A stretch of 64,000 nt of DNA from Planctomycetaceae bacterium (GTDB taxonomy: Bacteria; Planctomycetota; Planctomycetia; Pirellulales; UBA1268), in NCBI GenBank assembly GCA_902629495.1, contig CACORA010000001.1, positions 1 through 64,000 on the forward strand, read 5' to 3'. Shown here one piece after another: positions 28,467 through 38,249 of this stretch; positions within the stretch are counted from its first letter, which is position 1; each line of letters opens with the position of its first letter. The position numbers and the translations under genes were made by a program. The notes under the pieces are model-generated. The model was not told the DNA's origin, did no database searches, and saw nothing but the letters and a program-made list of their open reading frames with translations.

Positions 28467-29501
28467 ATGAGCTATAACGAAGACCGATATTCCCGTCAGA
28501 CGCGTTTTCATTCCCTTGGCACCTCAGGGCAGAACAAACTTTCGCAGAGTCGAGTGACAATTGTTGGCTGTGGGGCACTTGGGAGCATGACTGCTATGGC
28601 ATTAGCTCGTGCAGGAATAGGTGCTATTCGGCTTATCGATCGTGACATCCCCGAACTAAGTAATCTTCCTCGTCAGGTTTTGTTTGATGAACAAGACATA
28701 CAAAAAGGGCTACCAAAAGCAGCGGCAGCAAAACACCACCTGAGCCGTATTAATAGTGAGATTACAATCGAAGAGACCGTCGCTGACCTGACAGCTGACA
28801 ACGCAGATAACCTTTTGAGCCATGCAGACTGTATTGTGGATGGAACAGATAATTTTGAAGCTCGATTTCTTATTAATGAGTTCTGTTGCCGAGAACAAAA
28901 GAATTGGGTCTATGGTGGCGCGATTGCTGCTGAGGGCAGGGTTTTAGCAATCCAACCTGGCACCACAGCATGTCTGCGTTGTCTGATTCCTGAACCACCA
29001 CCCTCAGGCTCCATGCCAACTTGTGAAACTGCCGGTATTATCGGACCAGCAGCTTATGTTGTCGGTGCCATTCAAGCGAATGAAACAATTAAGCTCCTCA
29101 CCGGAGCCCAAAATGTTGGTAAGGAAATGTTTGTTTGTGACCTTTGGGAGGGCCTCTGCCGAACGGTTGACCTTAGTCCACTTGCCGCAGTTGGTTGCCC
29201 AACCTGTCGAGAACACGACTTTCCTTGGCTTGAAAAACGCATTGGGGGAAAAGCAACCGTACTGTGCGGGCGAGACGCAGTGCAAGTGTCACCACCGGAT
29301 GGTAGTCGCCCCATTGAACTTGAATCACTCGCCAAACGACTGGCAACTATCGGCCCAGTCACGGCGAATGCGTGGCTCGTTCGATTGGAAATTCAGCCTG
29401 ATTTGCACGTATCAATATTTCCAGATGGTCGAGCGATTGTTTTAGGAACTCGTGAGGAGGCCAAAGCAAGGTCTATTGTTTCACGCTACCTTGGCACATA
29501 G
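28467..29501 (+). CDS. E1-like ThiF/MoeB-family adenylyltransferase
   Basis: 344 residues. The ATP-binding Rossmann loop reads VTIVGCGALGS (residues 31-40), followed by the conserved Asp/Arg pattern LIDRDIPELSNLPRQ and the lysine KAAAAKHHL. A zinc site is suggested by CLRC (about residue 172) and CPTC (about residue 247). The candidate catalytic cysteine is Cys186 in TCETAG. The family adenylates the C-terminus of a ubiquitin-like sulfur carrier (ThiS or MoaD). The C-terminal 80 residues form an extra domain like that of MoeB-type proteins. No carrier gene is adjacent, so thiamine and molybdopterin roles cannot be separated. Confidence 0.85.
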   Translation: MSYNEDRYSRQTRFHSLGTSGQNKLSQSRVTIVGCGALGSMTAMALARAGIGAIRLIDRDIPELSNLPRQVLFDEQDIQKGLPKAAAAKHHLSRINSEITIEETVADLTADNADNLLSHADCIVDGTDNFEARFLINEFCCREQKNWVYGGAIAAEGRVLAIQPGTTACLRCLIPEPPPSGSMPTCETAGIIGPAAYVVGAIQANETIKLLTGAQNVGKEMFVCDLWEGLCRTVDLSPLAAVGCPTCREHDFPWLEKRIGGKATVLCGRDAVQVSPPDGSRPIELESLAKRLATIGPVTANAWLVRLEIQPDLHVSIFPDGRAIVLGTREEAKARSIVSRYLGT

Positions 29502-29536
29502 CAAAAACTGCATCATCACTACTTCAGATGGACCAC

Positions 29537-31063
29537 TCAGGCCGTTGCAGCCTCAACAATTTTCTGTTCTGTAGCCTGTGAACGAGACAACTCGGCGGTA
29601 AGCCGCCCTTCAGCCAAAACAATAATTCGATCTGAAAGCGTGAGCAATTCAGGAAGTTCACTCGATGTAAGAATGACAGCAAGACCTTCTCGACAAAGCC
29701 GATCAATGAGCGAGTAAAGCTCTGCTTTGGCTCCAACATCAATGCCACGAGTTGGATCATCCAAAAGCAGAACTCGTGGCTTTGTGAGCAACCATCTTCC
29801 AATGATGCATTTTTGTTGATTTCCTCCTGAGAGGCCCGTGATAGCAGCATGAATGCTCGGTGTCTTTACTCCTGTTGCTGACACTGACTCAGTGACGAGT
29901 GATTCTTCTTTCGCACGACGCACCAAGCCCCATTGTGTCGTCTGACGTAGGCTACAAAGACTGATATTTGCAGCAACATCAAGATCAGAGAAGAGTCCCA
30001 GCCGCTTTCGATCTTCGGTGACCATGCCAATACCAGCAGCACAGGCCTCTCGAGGATGACAAAAACGTATTGAATGACCATTGAGGCTAATTTGACCTGT
30101 CCATGTTGGTTCACCAGCACCGAAAAGAGTTTCAAGCAACTCCGTTCTGCCAGCCCCCATCAGGCCAGCAACACCTAGGATTTCCCCTGCATGCAAATCC
30201 AATGAGATATCCTTTAGCCGATAACCGCGAGGATGTTCCGGCCAAGGAAGGGTGAGTTTTCTCACTGTGAGCAACACATTTCCGCGCTCACGATGATGAT
30301 GAAATTTATGCCCAGCAATCTCACGACCGACCATCCAGCCTGTAACTTCTTCCGGAGAAGTATCGCTTCGATTGATCGTGCGAATATGTTGCCCATCTCG
30401 CAACACTGTAATTCTATCCGCTATTCGAAAAACCTCATCCATTTTGTGGGAGATGTACAAAATTGTTGTACCTCGTTCTCGCAAACGATAAATCGTTCGC
30501 TCAAGGCGAGCAGATTCTGCCTCTGTTAGCGCACTTGTTGGCTCGTCCATAACAACGATTGAAGCTTCTAGTGACAGCGCTTTGGCTATTTCAACCAGTT
30601 GTTGATCACCCACACGAAGACTTCCAGCTATTGCCAACGGTGATACTGAACATTCAAGTAACTCAAGGAGCTTTTTTGATTCCAGCACCATTGCTTTGTC
30701 ATCAAGCACACCTAACGCTGTTTGCCGCTCTCGACCAAGATAAATATTTGAAGCAACGTTCAGTTCCTCAACAAGATTGAGTTCCTGATGAATGATAGCA
30801 ACACCCGCGTTTTCTGCTTCTCTTGTACTCACAAAGTGCTTGGGGTCGCCATCGATTTCAAGAACACCTTCGTCAGGCTGATACACACCTGATAAGATCT
30901 TCATCAATGTACTTTTCCCTGCACCATTCTCTCCACAAATAGCATGTATCTCACCTCGTGCAACGGTGAGGGATACATCATCAAGTGCAACCACCCCAGG
31001 GAAGCGTTTGGTAATGCCTCGCATGACAACCGCAGCTGAGTGAGAGAGACTCATTTGATGCAT
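29537..31063 (-). CDS. Sugar ABC transporter ATP-binding protein (RbsA/MglA type)
   Basis: 508 residues with two tandem nucleotide-binding domains. The first has Walker A CGENGAGKSTLMKIL (about residue 43) and Walker B IVVMDEPTSALTEAE. The second has a degenerate Walker A (VAGLMGAGRTELL), the signature LSGGNQQKCIIGRWL and Walker B VLLLDDPTRGIDVG. This is the carbohydrate-uptake transporter 2 arrangement, as in ribose, galactose or xylose systems. It follows the permease gene after 18 bases. It powers import of an unidentified sugar across the inner membrane. Confidence 0.93.
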   Translation of the reverse strand: MHQMSLSHSAAVVMRGITKRFPGVVALDDVSLTVARGEIHAICGENGAGKSTLMKILSGVYQPDEGVLEIDGDPKHFVSTREAENAGVAIIHQELNLVEELNVASNIYLGRERQTALGVLDDKAMVLESKKLLELLECSVSPLAIAGSLRVGDQQLVEIAKALSLEASIVVMDEPTSALTEAESARLERTIYRLRERGTTILYISHKMDEVFRIADRITVLRDGQHIRTINRSDTSPEEVTGWMVGREIAGHKFHHHRERGNVLLTVRKLTLPWPEHPRGYRLKDISLDLHAGEILGVAGLMGAGRTELLETLFGAGEPTWTGQISLNGHSIRFCHPREACAAGIGMVTEDRKRLGLFSDLDVAANISLCSLRQTTQWGLVRRAKEESLVTESVSATGVKTPSIHAAITGLSGGNQQKCIIGRWLLTKPRVLLLDDPTRGIDVGAKAELYSLIDRLCREGLAVILTSSELPELLTLSDRIIVLAEGRLTAELSRSQATEQKIVEAATA

Positions 31064-31081
31064 CCATTTGTCATGCGTGTG

Positions 31082-32317
31082 TCAGGCCTGCACTGATCGC
31101 TGGTATTCCCAAAACCTTAGCAATCCAAGCAGCACTAGTGCTGTGATACCTACTGCAAACCCAGCACGAATACTGGATGTCATCGCAACGACACTTCCCC
31201 CAAGCAACGCGAGTGTAGGAATGATACAGAGCCCAAGACCTCCTGGAAGGAGCTTCTGTCCCCCACTCGCCATGCGTCCAAGTTGCGCAAACGTGACTGC
31301 TATAACAACCACGACACCAACAATCATACCTTCATACACATCAGCCCCCGTCTTGATAATTTTCGAAATTGCATCAATGACCACGCGCATGAAGATTGTT
31401 CCAAGAACCGTGCCGGGAACAGAACCCGCACCCCCAGCAAGAGAACATCCGCCAACCACTGCTGCCGCTATTGCGTTCAACTCATGACCACGGGCCTGAT
31501 TTGTTGGAGACGCAGCCGACTCATTTGCCACATAGAAAAGGCCTGCCAACGCCGCAGTCATTGCCCCAAAACAATATGCAAACCACTTTACATTTTCTGT
31601 CTTTATTCCAGCCAAACGAGCAGCTTCTTCATTGCCCCCCAGCGCATAGAGATGCCTCCCGAGAACCGTTTTTGTAAGGAGAAGCCAGGTCAACACAGCA
31701 AGGACGCCAAATACAACCACGGGAATCCATACATTGTCACGAATCGTCTTGAAAAAGGGATCAGCTACATTAATAAGATTATTTTTGGATGGGGTGAGCG
31801 CAGCAGTTGCACTTTCAGCCAACGCACGGGCAAGACTACGCAAGCCCACAAGCGTAGCAAGCGTTGCAATAAAAGGAGGGAGCCGTATCGACGTTATGAG
31901 CCACGCGTGAAGCGTTCCAACAAGAAAGCCTGACATGAGAGCAGCAAGACAACCAAGCAAAACAGCAAGGGGCCCGGCAGGCTTAAAGCCCATCATCTCA
32001 GCAGGCGATATGAACAACATTGTTGATGCGCATACCGTTCCTGATAGGGCAATCATTGATCCAGAAGATAAATCAATACCTCCTGCGATAATGACAACCG
32101 TGGCACCAAGCGCGAAGATTCCAAGGAGTGCTGTATTACGAGCTATATCGCGAAGACTCGTGTACGGCTGAAACCAATAGCTATGATTTGCATCAATGAT
32201 TGCCGTAAGGGCAAAGGTGATAACAATCGCGAGCACCAGCACCCACTCAGCAGGACGAAGCAAAAAACCACGACCCTCTCGTATTGGCTGAGGCGAAATC
32301 TCATCCGACTTTGGCAT
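31082..32317 (-). CDS. Sugar ABC transporter permease (RbsC type)
   Basis: 411 residues with about nine or ten membrane segments and the family-specific motif GGIDLSSGSMIALSG near residue 85 plus GTVLGTIFMRVVIDA near residue 290. The N-terminus is soluble and charged. I chose the ATG at 32317 (gagg about ten bases upstream) rather than the TTG at 32332, which would overlap the binding-protein gene. It forms a homodimer with the ATPase in the inner membrane. Residues after about 330 are longer than in RbsC and carry two extra hydrophobic segments. Confidence 0.92.
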   Translation of the reverse strand: MPKSDEISPQPIREGRGFLLRPAEWVLVLAIVITFALTAIIDANHSYWFQPYTSLRDIARNTALLGIFALGATVVIIAGGIDLSSGSMIALSGTVCASTMLFISPAEMMGFKPAGPLAVLLGCLAALMSGFLVGTLHAWLITSIRLPPFIATLATLVGLRSLARALAESATAALTPSKNNLINVADPFFKTIRDNVWIPVVVFGVLAVLTWLLLTKTVLGRHLYALGGNEEAARLAGIKTENVKWFAYCFGAMTAALAGLFYVANESAASPTNQARGHELNAIAAAVVGGCSLAGGAGSVPGTVLGTIFMRVVIDAISKIIKTGADVYEGMIVGVVVVIAVTFAQLGRMASGGQKLLPGGLGLCIIPTLALLGGSVVAMTSSIRAGFAVGITALVLLGLLRFWEYQRSVQA

Positions 32318-32328
32318 CACCAATTCCC

Positions 32329-33444
32329 TCAAGAACTAGAAAGATTATAGGTATCAAGCCAAACTCGGAATTCCTCAAGCGGAAGGAATTCAATTCCGTC
32401 AACTTCAAAGTCTTCTGCTTTCAACGGAGAGTCATTATCTGGGATAATCAATCGCAATCCTGTCGTATGAACATCCCCAGCAGCCTCTCCTGAGCGAGGA
32501 AACATTTCCTGGATCGTCTTATCATCTTTTTGATCCATAGCGAGCAATAGTTTAACCGTTCGGATACCCATCTCAAATGGGTTCTGCACAACCATGGCAT
32601 CAATGTGACCATCAATCATATGTTGAATGGCAGCAGCTTGCGCATCAAACGTTACAACAGTGACTTGATCACGCACACCACGTTCTTCTGCCACCTCCGC
32701 AATAGCAGGTGCGTTATACGCCCAAATACCAACCAATGCAGTCAGATCTGGATGATTGACAAGTGCCGTTCGAACATTATTTCGCGCCTTGGAAAGATCC
32801 ATTTCATCTGGCATCCGATCAAGCTCACTATATCTTTCACCCATGGAATCCTTGAACCCATCCATTCTCTTTCGCGCATTATCATTATCAGTGAATCCTG
32901 CAAACTGAACATAGCCACCTGAATCTTTACCACGGCTTTCGAGTAGTTTTTTCGCAGCTCGACCAAGTAGGCGACCGCCAACGATATTGTCAGTTCCAAT
33001 ATAGTACGGCCGAGCATCAGGAAAGAGACCTTTATTAACATCTCCGTCAACAGTAATGACACTGACCCCTTTAGCGCGAAGATTTTTCATCTCATCAACG
33101 ATTGCAGCATTCTCAGCTTGGATGACTGAAATTGCGACCCCAGCAACGTCTGGCTGGCTGGCTAACTGACGAAGTTTTTCAATTTGACCTTGAGCCGTGC
33201 CATTATTTGTTTCCATGACAACCATGAGCCCTTGTGACTCGAGATCGAATCTCTTTGCGCCCTCAACGAGCCCGGCATTACATGCATGCCAAAATGGATC
33301 ATCGCCATTCGTGATAAAAATAAATCTCCTGAGTTGTGACTGCTCAGATGACGTATTCGGCGCACCATTTTCAATGGTATTGTTCGGTTCGGAACAGCCT
33401 ATCATTGTGGCTATTACGAGCACGCAACCTAGGATACAACGCAT
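32329..33444 (-). CDS. Sugar ABC transporter substrate-binding lipoprotein (RbsB type)
   Basis: 371 residues. The N-terminus is a lipoprotein signal with a cysteine in MIGCSEP at residue 17. The rest is the periplasmic-binding-protein type I fold (FIFITNGDDPFWHACNAGLVEGAK, then VITVDGDVN, YIGTDN, VTVVTFDAQAAAIQHMIDGHIDAMVVQNPFEMG), the same two-lobe fold as RbsB and LacI effector domains. ggag lies eight bases before the ATG. It opens the three-gene transporter operon with the permease and ATPase downstream. The ligand is unknown; no kinase or isomerase lies nearby. Confidence 0.93.
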   Translation of the reverse strand: MRCILGCVLVIATMIGCSEPNNTIENGAPNTSSEQSQLRRFIFITNGDDPFWHACNAGLVEGAKRFDLESQGLMVVMETNNGTAQGQIEKLRQLASQPDVAGVAISVIQAENAAIVDEMKNLRAKGVSVITVDGDVNKGLFPDARPYYIGTDNIVGGRLLGRAAKKLLESRGKDSGGYVQFAGFTDNDNARKRMDGFKDSMGERYSELDRMPDEMDLSKARNNVRTALVNHPDLTALVGIWAYNAPAIAEVAEERGVRDQVTVVTFDAQAAAIQHMIDGHIDAMVVQNPFEMGIRTVKLLLAMDQKDDKTIQEMFPRSGEAAGDVHTTGLRLIIPDNDSPLKAEDFEVDGIEFLPLEEFRVWLDTYNLSSS

Positions 33445-33509
33445 TCGAAATACTCCGTGTAGAAAGGTAGAAGAAAACTACTATAACAAAAACCTATTCG
33501 GGAAACCGA

Positions 33510-34040
33510 TCAATACCGCAATCCGTTTTTTCGAATGTGCACGAGGGGTGAATCATGCTCATGAACACCATTTGCAAAGACCTCTGCAAACACGATTACA
33601 TGATCGTTTTGGCCACCTCCAACGCGTCCTATACTCTTACATTCCAGCCAACCAGGAGACTGCTCAAAGGCGGCAGTACCGCTTGCTGTTCTTTGTATCG
33701 AAAGATCTGAAAAAGGATCATCGCCTTCATCCAATGGCTTTCCAAATCGTGCAAGCAAAGACCGTTGGCTATCGCTCAGAATATTGACAACAAACGACGT
33801 CCCTCGATCAATTGCATCGAGCAAATCGCGTTTCGGTGCGACTGCAATCGTCAAAGCCGGTGGAGAGAAACCGGCCTGCATAACCCAACTCGCAAGCATA
33901 CCACGATCTGTATTACCGTCCCTCCAAGTGACAATAAACAGTCCACTTGGGATTTTGCCGAGTGCCATTGCAAGACTTTTATCTTCCATGGACAGGGAGG
34001 TTTGGGAACGTGAGTTGCTAGAGTTGTGAGACTGGGTCAT
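33510..34040 (-). CDS. Flavin reductase-like FMN-binding protein
   Basis: 176 residues. The motif set is that of flavin reductase-like FMN-binding split-barrel proteins: IPSGLFIVTWRDG (residues 32-44), GMLASWVMQAGFSPPALTIAVAP and GTSFVVNILSDSQ. It would bind FMN and reduce flavin with NAD(P)H, or be a small flavodiiron-associated domain. It is upstream of the sugar transporter but separated by 65 bases and transcribed in the same direction; no functional link is evident. A short Ser-rich N-terminal stretch precedes the barrel. Confidence 0.82.
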   Translation of the reverse strand: MTQSHNSSNSRSQTSLSMEDKSLAMALGKIPSGLFIVTWRDGNTDRGMLASWVMQAGFSPPALTIAVAPKRDLLDAIDRGTSFVVNILSDSQRSLLARFGKPLDEGDDPFSDLSIQRTASGTAAFEQSPGWLECKSIGRVGGGQNDHVIVFAEVFANGVHEHDSPLVHIRKNGLRY

Positions 34041-34261
34041 TGAAATAGCATCATGGATTTAAGAAGAAAAACAAAGCGAGGAAACACTCGATCTTACCGA
34101 GAATACCATTTCAAAGAAGATCTTTCTGTTCTAGCGTGCTGAACTTGTGAAAAGGTTTGTGAGATGCCGATCTTCTGTGGAAACGTACCGATAAGTGCGT
34201 ACAGTGTTGCAGCGTTTGTTATCGACCGCCCACTCGCGGACCCCAGTTTGTTTCAGCCATT

Positions 34262-35317
34262 ATGGCATACATTATACTGTTCCGTATTATTGCGACAGCC
34301 ACCCCTCTGATTTGGGTTGCTGCAAACGCTTGCGCACAATCACCTCTAGAAATACCTCATCTTCAGGAAACGTCACCGAGCCCACAAAAACTTCCTCCAC
34401 CAGTTCATCCAGACGGACCTGTTGTACTAGATGTTCCGTACGATGAGATAATTCCTGGTGATGACCTCGGACTTGTTCCAAACAGCTCATTCCCTGACTG
34501 CTATTGTGATTTGTGGGCACCGAGGCCTTGGTTCTGGCAACTCCTTCCAAATAATCTTATTTACACAAGCTACCTCGCGGGAACGAAGGAACCGCGCATT
34601 GGGACTGTTTGGTATGACGATACTGCGGCAGGTGTAATTGACCCTTCCCGTCAAGAAGGATGGTTATGGGACACAACACTTGGTGGACGGGTTTCAATGT
34701 TACGATACGGATCTGATTCAGTTGTTCACCCGCAGGGCTTTGAAATTCAGATTGAAGGAGCGGCATTCGTTCGACTTGATCCAGCAGATGAACGGGACTT
34801 ACGAAGCGCAGATTACCGGTTTGGAATTCCTTTGGTTTATGGCATAGGTCGCTGGCAAACAAAACTCGCGTATTACCACAATAGTGCTCATCTTGGTGAT
34901 GAATTCTTGATAAAACACCCCACGGCCTACCCACGACTGAATTATGTTCGAGATGTCTTTGTCTGGGGGAATTCTTTCTATCCTTGGGATTGGCTCCGTA
35001 TCTATGGTGAGGTTGGCTGGTCATTCTTCAACCGTGGCGGATCAGAACCGTGGGAATTTCAGTTTGGAACGGAATTAATTCAAGCACGTCCAACAGGCAT
35101 ACACGGCGCACCCTTTCTTGCTGTCAATGGAATATCACGACAAGAACTGAATTGGGGAGGGAATGTATGTGTCCAAACCGGTTGGGCTTGGAGGGGCCGC
35201 CGAAGCGAAAAACTGTACCGCATTGGTTTTGAGTATCTCTACGGGTCAGACCCTCAATTTGCTTTTACTCCTAGAAACCAGAACCGTGCTGGGATTGGGA
35301 TGTGGTACGACTACTAA
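34262..35317 (+). CDS. Secreted DUF1207 domain protein
   Basis: 351 residues with a signal peptide (residues 5-25, ending ANACAQS). The region after residue 80 matches DUF1207: DLWAPRPWFWQLLPNN, YLAGTKEPRIGTVW, WLWDTTLGGRVSMLRYG, YYHNSAHLGDEFL and a terminal NRAGIGMWYDY. The many aromatic, alternating residues and the C-terminal Tyr-rich strand suggest an outer-membrane beta barrel. Planctomycete copies are of unknown function. It is divergent from the flavin reductase gene. Confidence 0.8.
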   Translation: MAYIILFRIIATATPLIWVAANACAQSPLEIPHLQETSPSPQKLPPPVHPDGPVVLDVPYDEIIPGDDLGLVPNSSFPDCYCDLWAPRPWFWQLLPNNLIYTSYLAGTKEPRIGTVWYDDTAAGVIDPSRQEGWLWDTTLGGRVSMLRYGSDSVVHPQGFEIQIEGAAFVRLDPADERDLRSADYRFGIPLVYGIGRWQTKLAYYHNSAHLGDEFLIKHPTAYPRLNYVRDVFVWGNSFYPWDWLRIYGEVGWSFFNRGGSEPWEFQFGTELIQARPTGIHGAPFLAVNGISRQELNWGGNVCVQTGWAWRGRRSEKLYRIGFEYLYGSDPQFAFTPRNQNRAGIGMWYDY

Positions 35318-35640
35318 GTTTCTCTCAAATCGTGTGACCTGTTTTGGCCACGACTGTAAGCAATTTGGCCTAGTGCCATGTATTCACTCCCAGAATCGCG
35401 TAACGTTTTAATGCAACAAAGCCTGAGAAAACAGACTGACAACAATAGAAGGATATTTGAAGCTATTTCGGAATGAGCGCATCAGAAGCATGGCTTTGAT
35501 GACGATGGGTTACTGTCTCCCAAAGGAACTGCCCGAGACGTCTTCCTTCAACTGCTAAAACGTCATTGGTTAACCCCTAAGAGACAGGGATGCATAGAAA
35601 CGAAAGTTGATCGACACCTCACCACTTATCACTTACAGGT
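35318..35640. other. 323-base region between convergent genes, nothing recognised
   Basis: Lies between the DUF1207 and tsaD stops. It contains a 7-bp inverted repeat (CTGTCTC at 35513, GAGACAG at 35581) with 61 bases between arms, probably chance. No T-run hairpin was found. Confidence 0.4.
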
Positions 35641-36657
35641 TCAGCGTTCGGTTCCAGCGGTAATATCAAGGTCACCTGAGTCGAAATCCCCCTTTTCAAT
35701 GCGTTCCCACGCAATAGCTCCCATCACCGCATTATCTGTGCAAAGAGCCGGGGGCGGTACTAACACATCAACTCCTTCTCGCTTTCCCCATTCAATGAGT
35801 TCTGCTCGCAGAAGTGTATTTGATGCAACTCCTCCGCCAACAGCAAGTGTGCTGCAACCGGTTCGACGACGAGCCAAGTCCACTTTGGCGACAATGGAGT
35901 CAACCACTGCTTGCTGAAAGGACGCTGCTAAATCCGCTAATGTTTTCCCACGAGGAGGTTCCCTCACTGGACCTCCAACAGGCCTCACCTGATAACGAAG
36001 GGCTGTTTTCAGTCCACTAAAACTCAAATCAAGGCGTTCATGATCACGTGCTAATGGCCGCGGGAAACGATAAGCCGTAGGACTTCCAGAATGAGCCACG
36101 CGTTCAATTTCTGGTCCGCCAGGATACCCTAATCCGAGAAGACTTGCCGCTTTATCAAAAGCCTCTCCAGCAGCATCATCAATGGTTCCACCCAGTCGAC
36201 TCAATTCAAGTGGGCTGAACATATGGAACAATGTCGTATGGCCACCACTGGCCACTAAACCGATACATGGATAGCGAAGTCTCACACCATGTGATATGCG
36301 ACACGCATAGAGATGCGCAGCAACATGGTTATAGCCAACTATTGGAATTCCCAAAACGGCAGCTATGGCCTTGGCTGCTGATAGACCGACGAGCAATGAC
36401 CCCGCAAGTCCCGGCTGAACCGCCACTGCAACAGCCTCCAGGTTTTCTCGATCGACACCAGCTCTTCCAATAGCCTCATCAATGACGGGAATAATTCTCT
36501 CCACATGTGCCCGGGATGCGACTTCGGGCACAACCCCTTTCCATCGAGCGTGAAGTTTTTCCTGACTTGCTACAACACTTGATAGAATGCTTCGATCTCT
36601 GGCAATGACGGCCGCTGCAGTCTCATCACAGGTTGACTCAATTGCCAGCAATGGCAT
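35641..36657 (-). CDS. tsaD: tRNA N6-adenosine threonylcarbamoyltransferase
   Basis: 338 residues. It transfers threonylcarbamoyl to A37 of ANN-decoding tRNAs with TsaB and TsaE. Motifs: MPLLAIESTCDETAAAV at the start, the metal-binding HVAAH (about residue 105), GLVASGGHTTLF and GGGVASNTLLR, plus DNAVMGAIAW at the end. The ATG at 36657 is preceded by gagggaggg, an excellent ribosome binding site, so the longer GTG reading at 36684 is rejected. It is the last gene of the run that begins with rplY. Confidence 0.96.
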   Translation of the reverse strand: MPLLAIESTCDETAAAVIARDRSILSSVVASQEKLHARWKGVVPEVASRAHVERIIPVIDEAIGRAGVDRENLEAVAVAVQPGLAGSLLVGLSAAKAIAAVLGIPIVGYNHVAAHLYACRISHGVRLRYPCIGLVASGGHTTLFHMFSPLELSRLGGTIDDAAGEAFDKAASLLGLGYPGGPEIERVAHSGSPTAYRFPRPLARDHERLDLSFSGLKTALRYQVRPVGGPVREPPRGKTLADLAASFQQAVVDSIVAKVDLARRRTGCSTLAVGGGVASNTLLRAELIEWGKREGVDVLVPPPALCTDNAVMGAIAWERIEKGDFDSGDLDITAGTER

Positions 36658-36771
36658 CCGACCCTCCCTCGTTATCTGAGACACATTGGTTCAACGCATC
36701 ATGCTCCGATCCTAAAACAGTTCAGTGACTTTTCCATGTCGCTTTACCATCAGCCCACACTAGAGACCATG

Positions 36772-38220
36772 CTAAAATGAGGAAAACGATTCGAACTCGT
36801 CATAGGGACGATGTTCAAGATTTACAAATCGCGTGAAATCGTGCTGCCAGAGAAGCTTCACATCACCAATAGGGCCGTTTCTCTGCTTGGCAATAATAAT
36901 TTCGGCCTGCCCCTTAACCCGTTCACGATCTTCATCCGTCGATTGATAGTACTCTTCCCGATGCACAAACATCACAAGATCAGCATCTTGTTCGATTGCA
37001 CCAGACTCTCGCAGGTGATTGAGACGTGGACGATTATCACGAGAGACTTCTGCCTGACGGTTCAACTGTGCAAGGCATAAAACCGGGATATCTAACTCAC
37101 GACTCATGGTCTTGAGACGACGGGCTATTTTTGCCACCTGCTCCTGACGAGGGTCCCGAGGGTTGTCAGGCTCCACTAATTGCAGATAGTCAATAACGAC
37201 CAACGATAAACCGTTTTTCCGTTTAAGCCGACGTGCCACTGCAGCAATTTCTGTAAGGGTTCGACTTGGAGTATCGTCAATATAGAGAGGTGCTTCGCTG
37301 ATCTCTGTGGATTTCTGCACAAGCCTACGACGATCTTCTTGAGATATTGTCCCATTCCGAAGCCTGTGGCCATTCACCTGAGCTGATGAACAAAGCAGTC
37401 GATCAGCTAGTTCAAGACTTGCCATTTCAAGACTGACGAAAAGAACCGGTTGCTTGATATTGATAGAAACATGCTCAGCAATATTCATTGCAAAAGCAGT
37501 CTTTCCCATACTTGGTCGAGCAGCAAGAATGATCAGTTCCGAATTATGGAGCCCCCCACAGAGCGTATCAAGATCTGTAAATCCTGTCTCAACGCCGCCC
37601 AACGCGTGCTCATGCTTCATGCGCGCGTCCATGCGCTCCATAACTTCATGAAGAACTTTTTCAATGGGCTTAGCTTCTGCAGAGCTTCTATGCTCAAGAA
37701 TCGAGAAAATCTTGGATTCCGCACGAGCTACGAGTTCCCTTGGCTCATCGACCCCATCATAGGAGTCACGAAGAATGTCTGTGCTTGCATCGATCAAGGA
37801 CCGCAACATCGCCTTGTCTCGAACAATCTGGCTGTAATGAGTAGCGTGCGCAGCATGCGGGACAGATTGAACAATCTCAGCCAGTGATCCTGTTCCTCCT
37901 ATCTGCTCAAGATCTCCTTTCGTCCGGAGCCTCTCTAACACAATGGTGGAATCAATACGCTTACCAGAATCATGAAGTTCGAGCAGATGTCTAAACAAAA
38001 TCTGATGAGCCTCATCAGCAAAATCTTCTGCTTTGACCAATAAAGCAACGTCATCACAGACGTCTGGCTTAAGGAGGATACTTCCCAAGACAGCCCGTTC
38101 AGCATCGACATTCGACGGACGTTCCCGATCATCAAAGAGTGTGGTTACACTCACATCACGACCACGATCGCGAGCGCGACGGGTCCCCTCTCGAGCCATT
38201 GATTCCTGAGGCGTGACCAC
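36772..38220 (-). CDS. dnaB: Replicative DNA helicase
   Basis: 482 residues. The hexameric 5'-3' helicase unwinds DNA at the fork. The N-terminal domain (residues 35-140, NVDAERAVLGSILLKPDV) binds primase. The RecA-like domain has Walker A ARPSMGKTAFAMN (about residue 233), Walker B LVVIDYLQLV and the H4 region LAQLNRQAEVSRDNRPRLNHLRESGAIEQDADLV. A charged N-terminal stretch is unusually long. The GTG at 38220 is supported by gaggaa eight bases upstream. rplI lies 29 bases before it; the order rpsF-ssb-rplI-dnaB is common across bacteria. No intein is seen. Confidence 0.97.
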   Translation of the reverse strand: MVTPQESMAREGTRRARDRGRDVSVTTLFDDRERPSNVDAERAVLGSILLKPDVCDDVALLVKAEDFADEAHQILFRHLLELHDSGKRIDSTIVLERLRTKGDLEQIGGTGSLAEIVQSVPHAAHATHYSQIVRDKAMLRSLIDASTDILRDSYDGVDEPRELVARAESKIFSILEHRSSAEAKPIEKVLHEVMERMDARMKHEHALGGVETGFTDLDTLCGGLHNSELIILAARPSMGKTAFAMNIAEHVSINIKQPVLFVSLEMASLELADRLLCSSAQVNGHRLRNGTISQEDRRRLVQKSTEISEAPLYIDDTPSRTLTEIAAVARRLKRKNGLSLVVIDYLQLVEPDNPRDPRQEQVAKIARRLKTMSRELDIPVLCLAQLNRQAEVSRDNRPRLNHLRESGAIEQDADLVMFVHREEYYQSTDEDRERVKGQAEIIIAKQRNGPIGDVKLLWQHDFTRFVNLEHRPYDEFESFSSF

Positions 38221-38249
38221 TTCAATGGTTCCTCATGAGGCATGCATGT

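Noticed and set aside
35513..35587. CTGTCTC / GAGACAG inverted repeat
   Set aside because: Arms are 61 bases apart and no further pairing is present; expected by chance.
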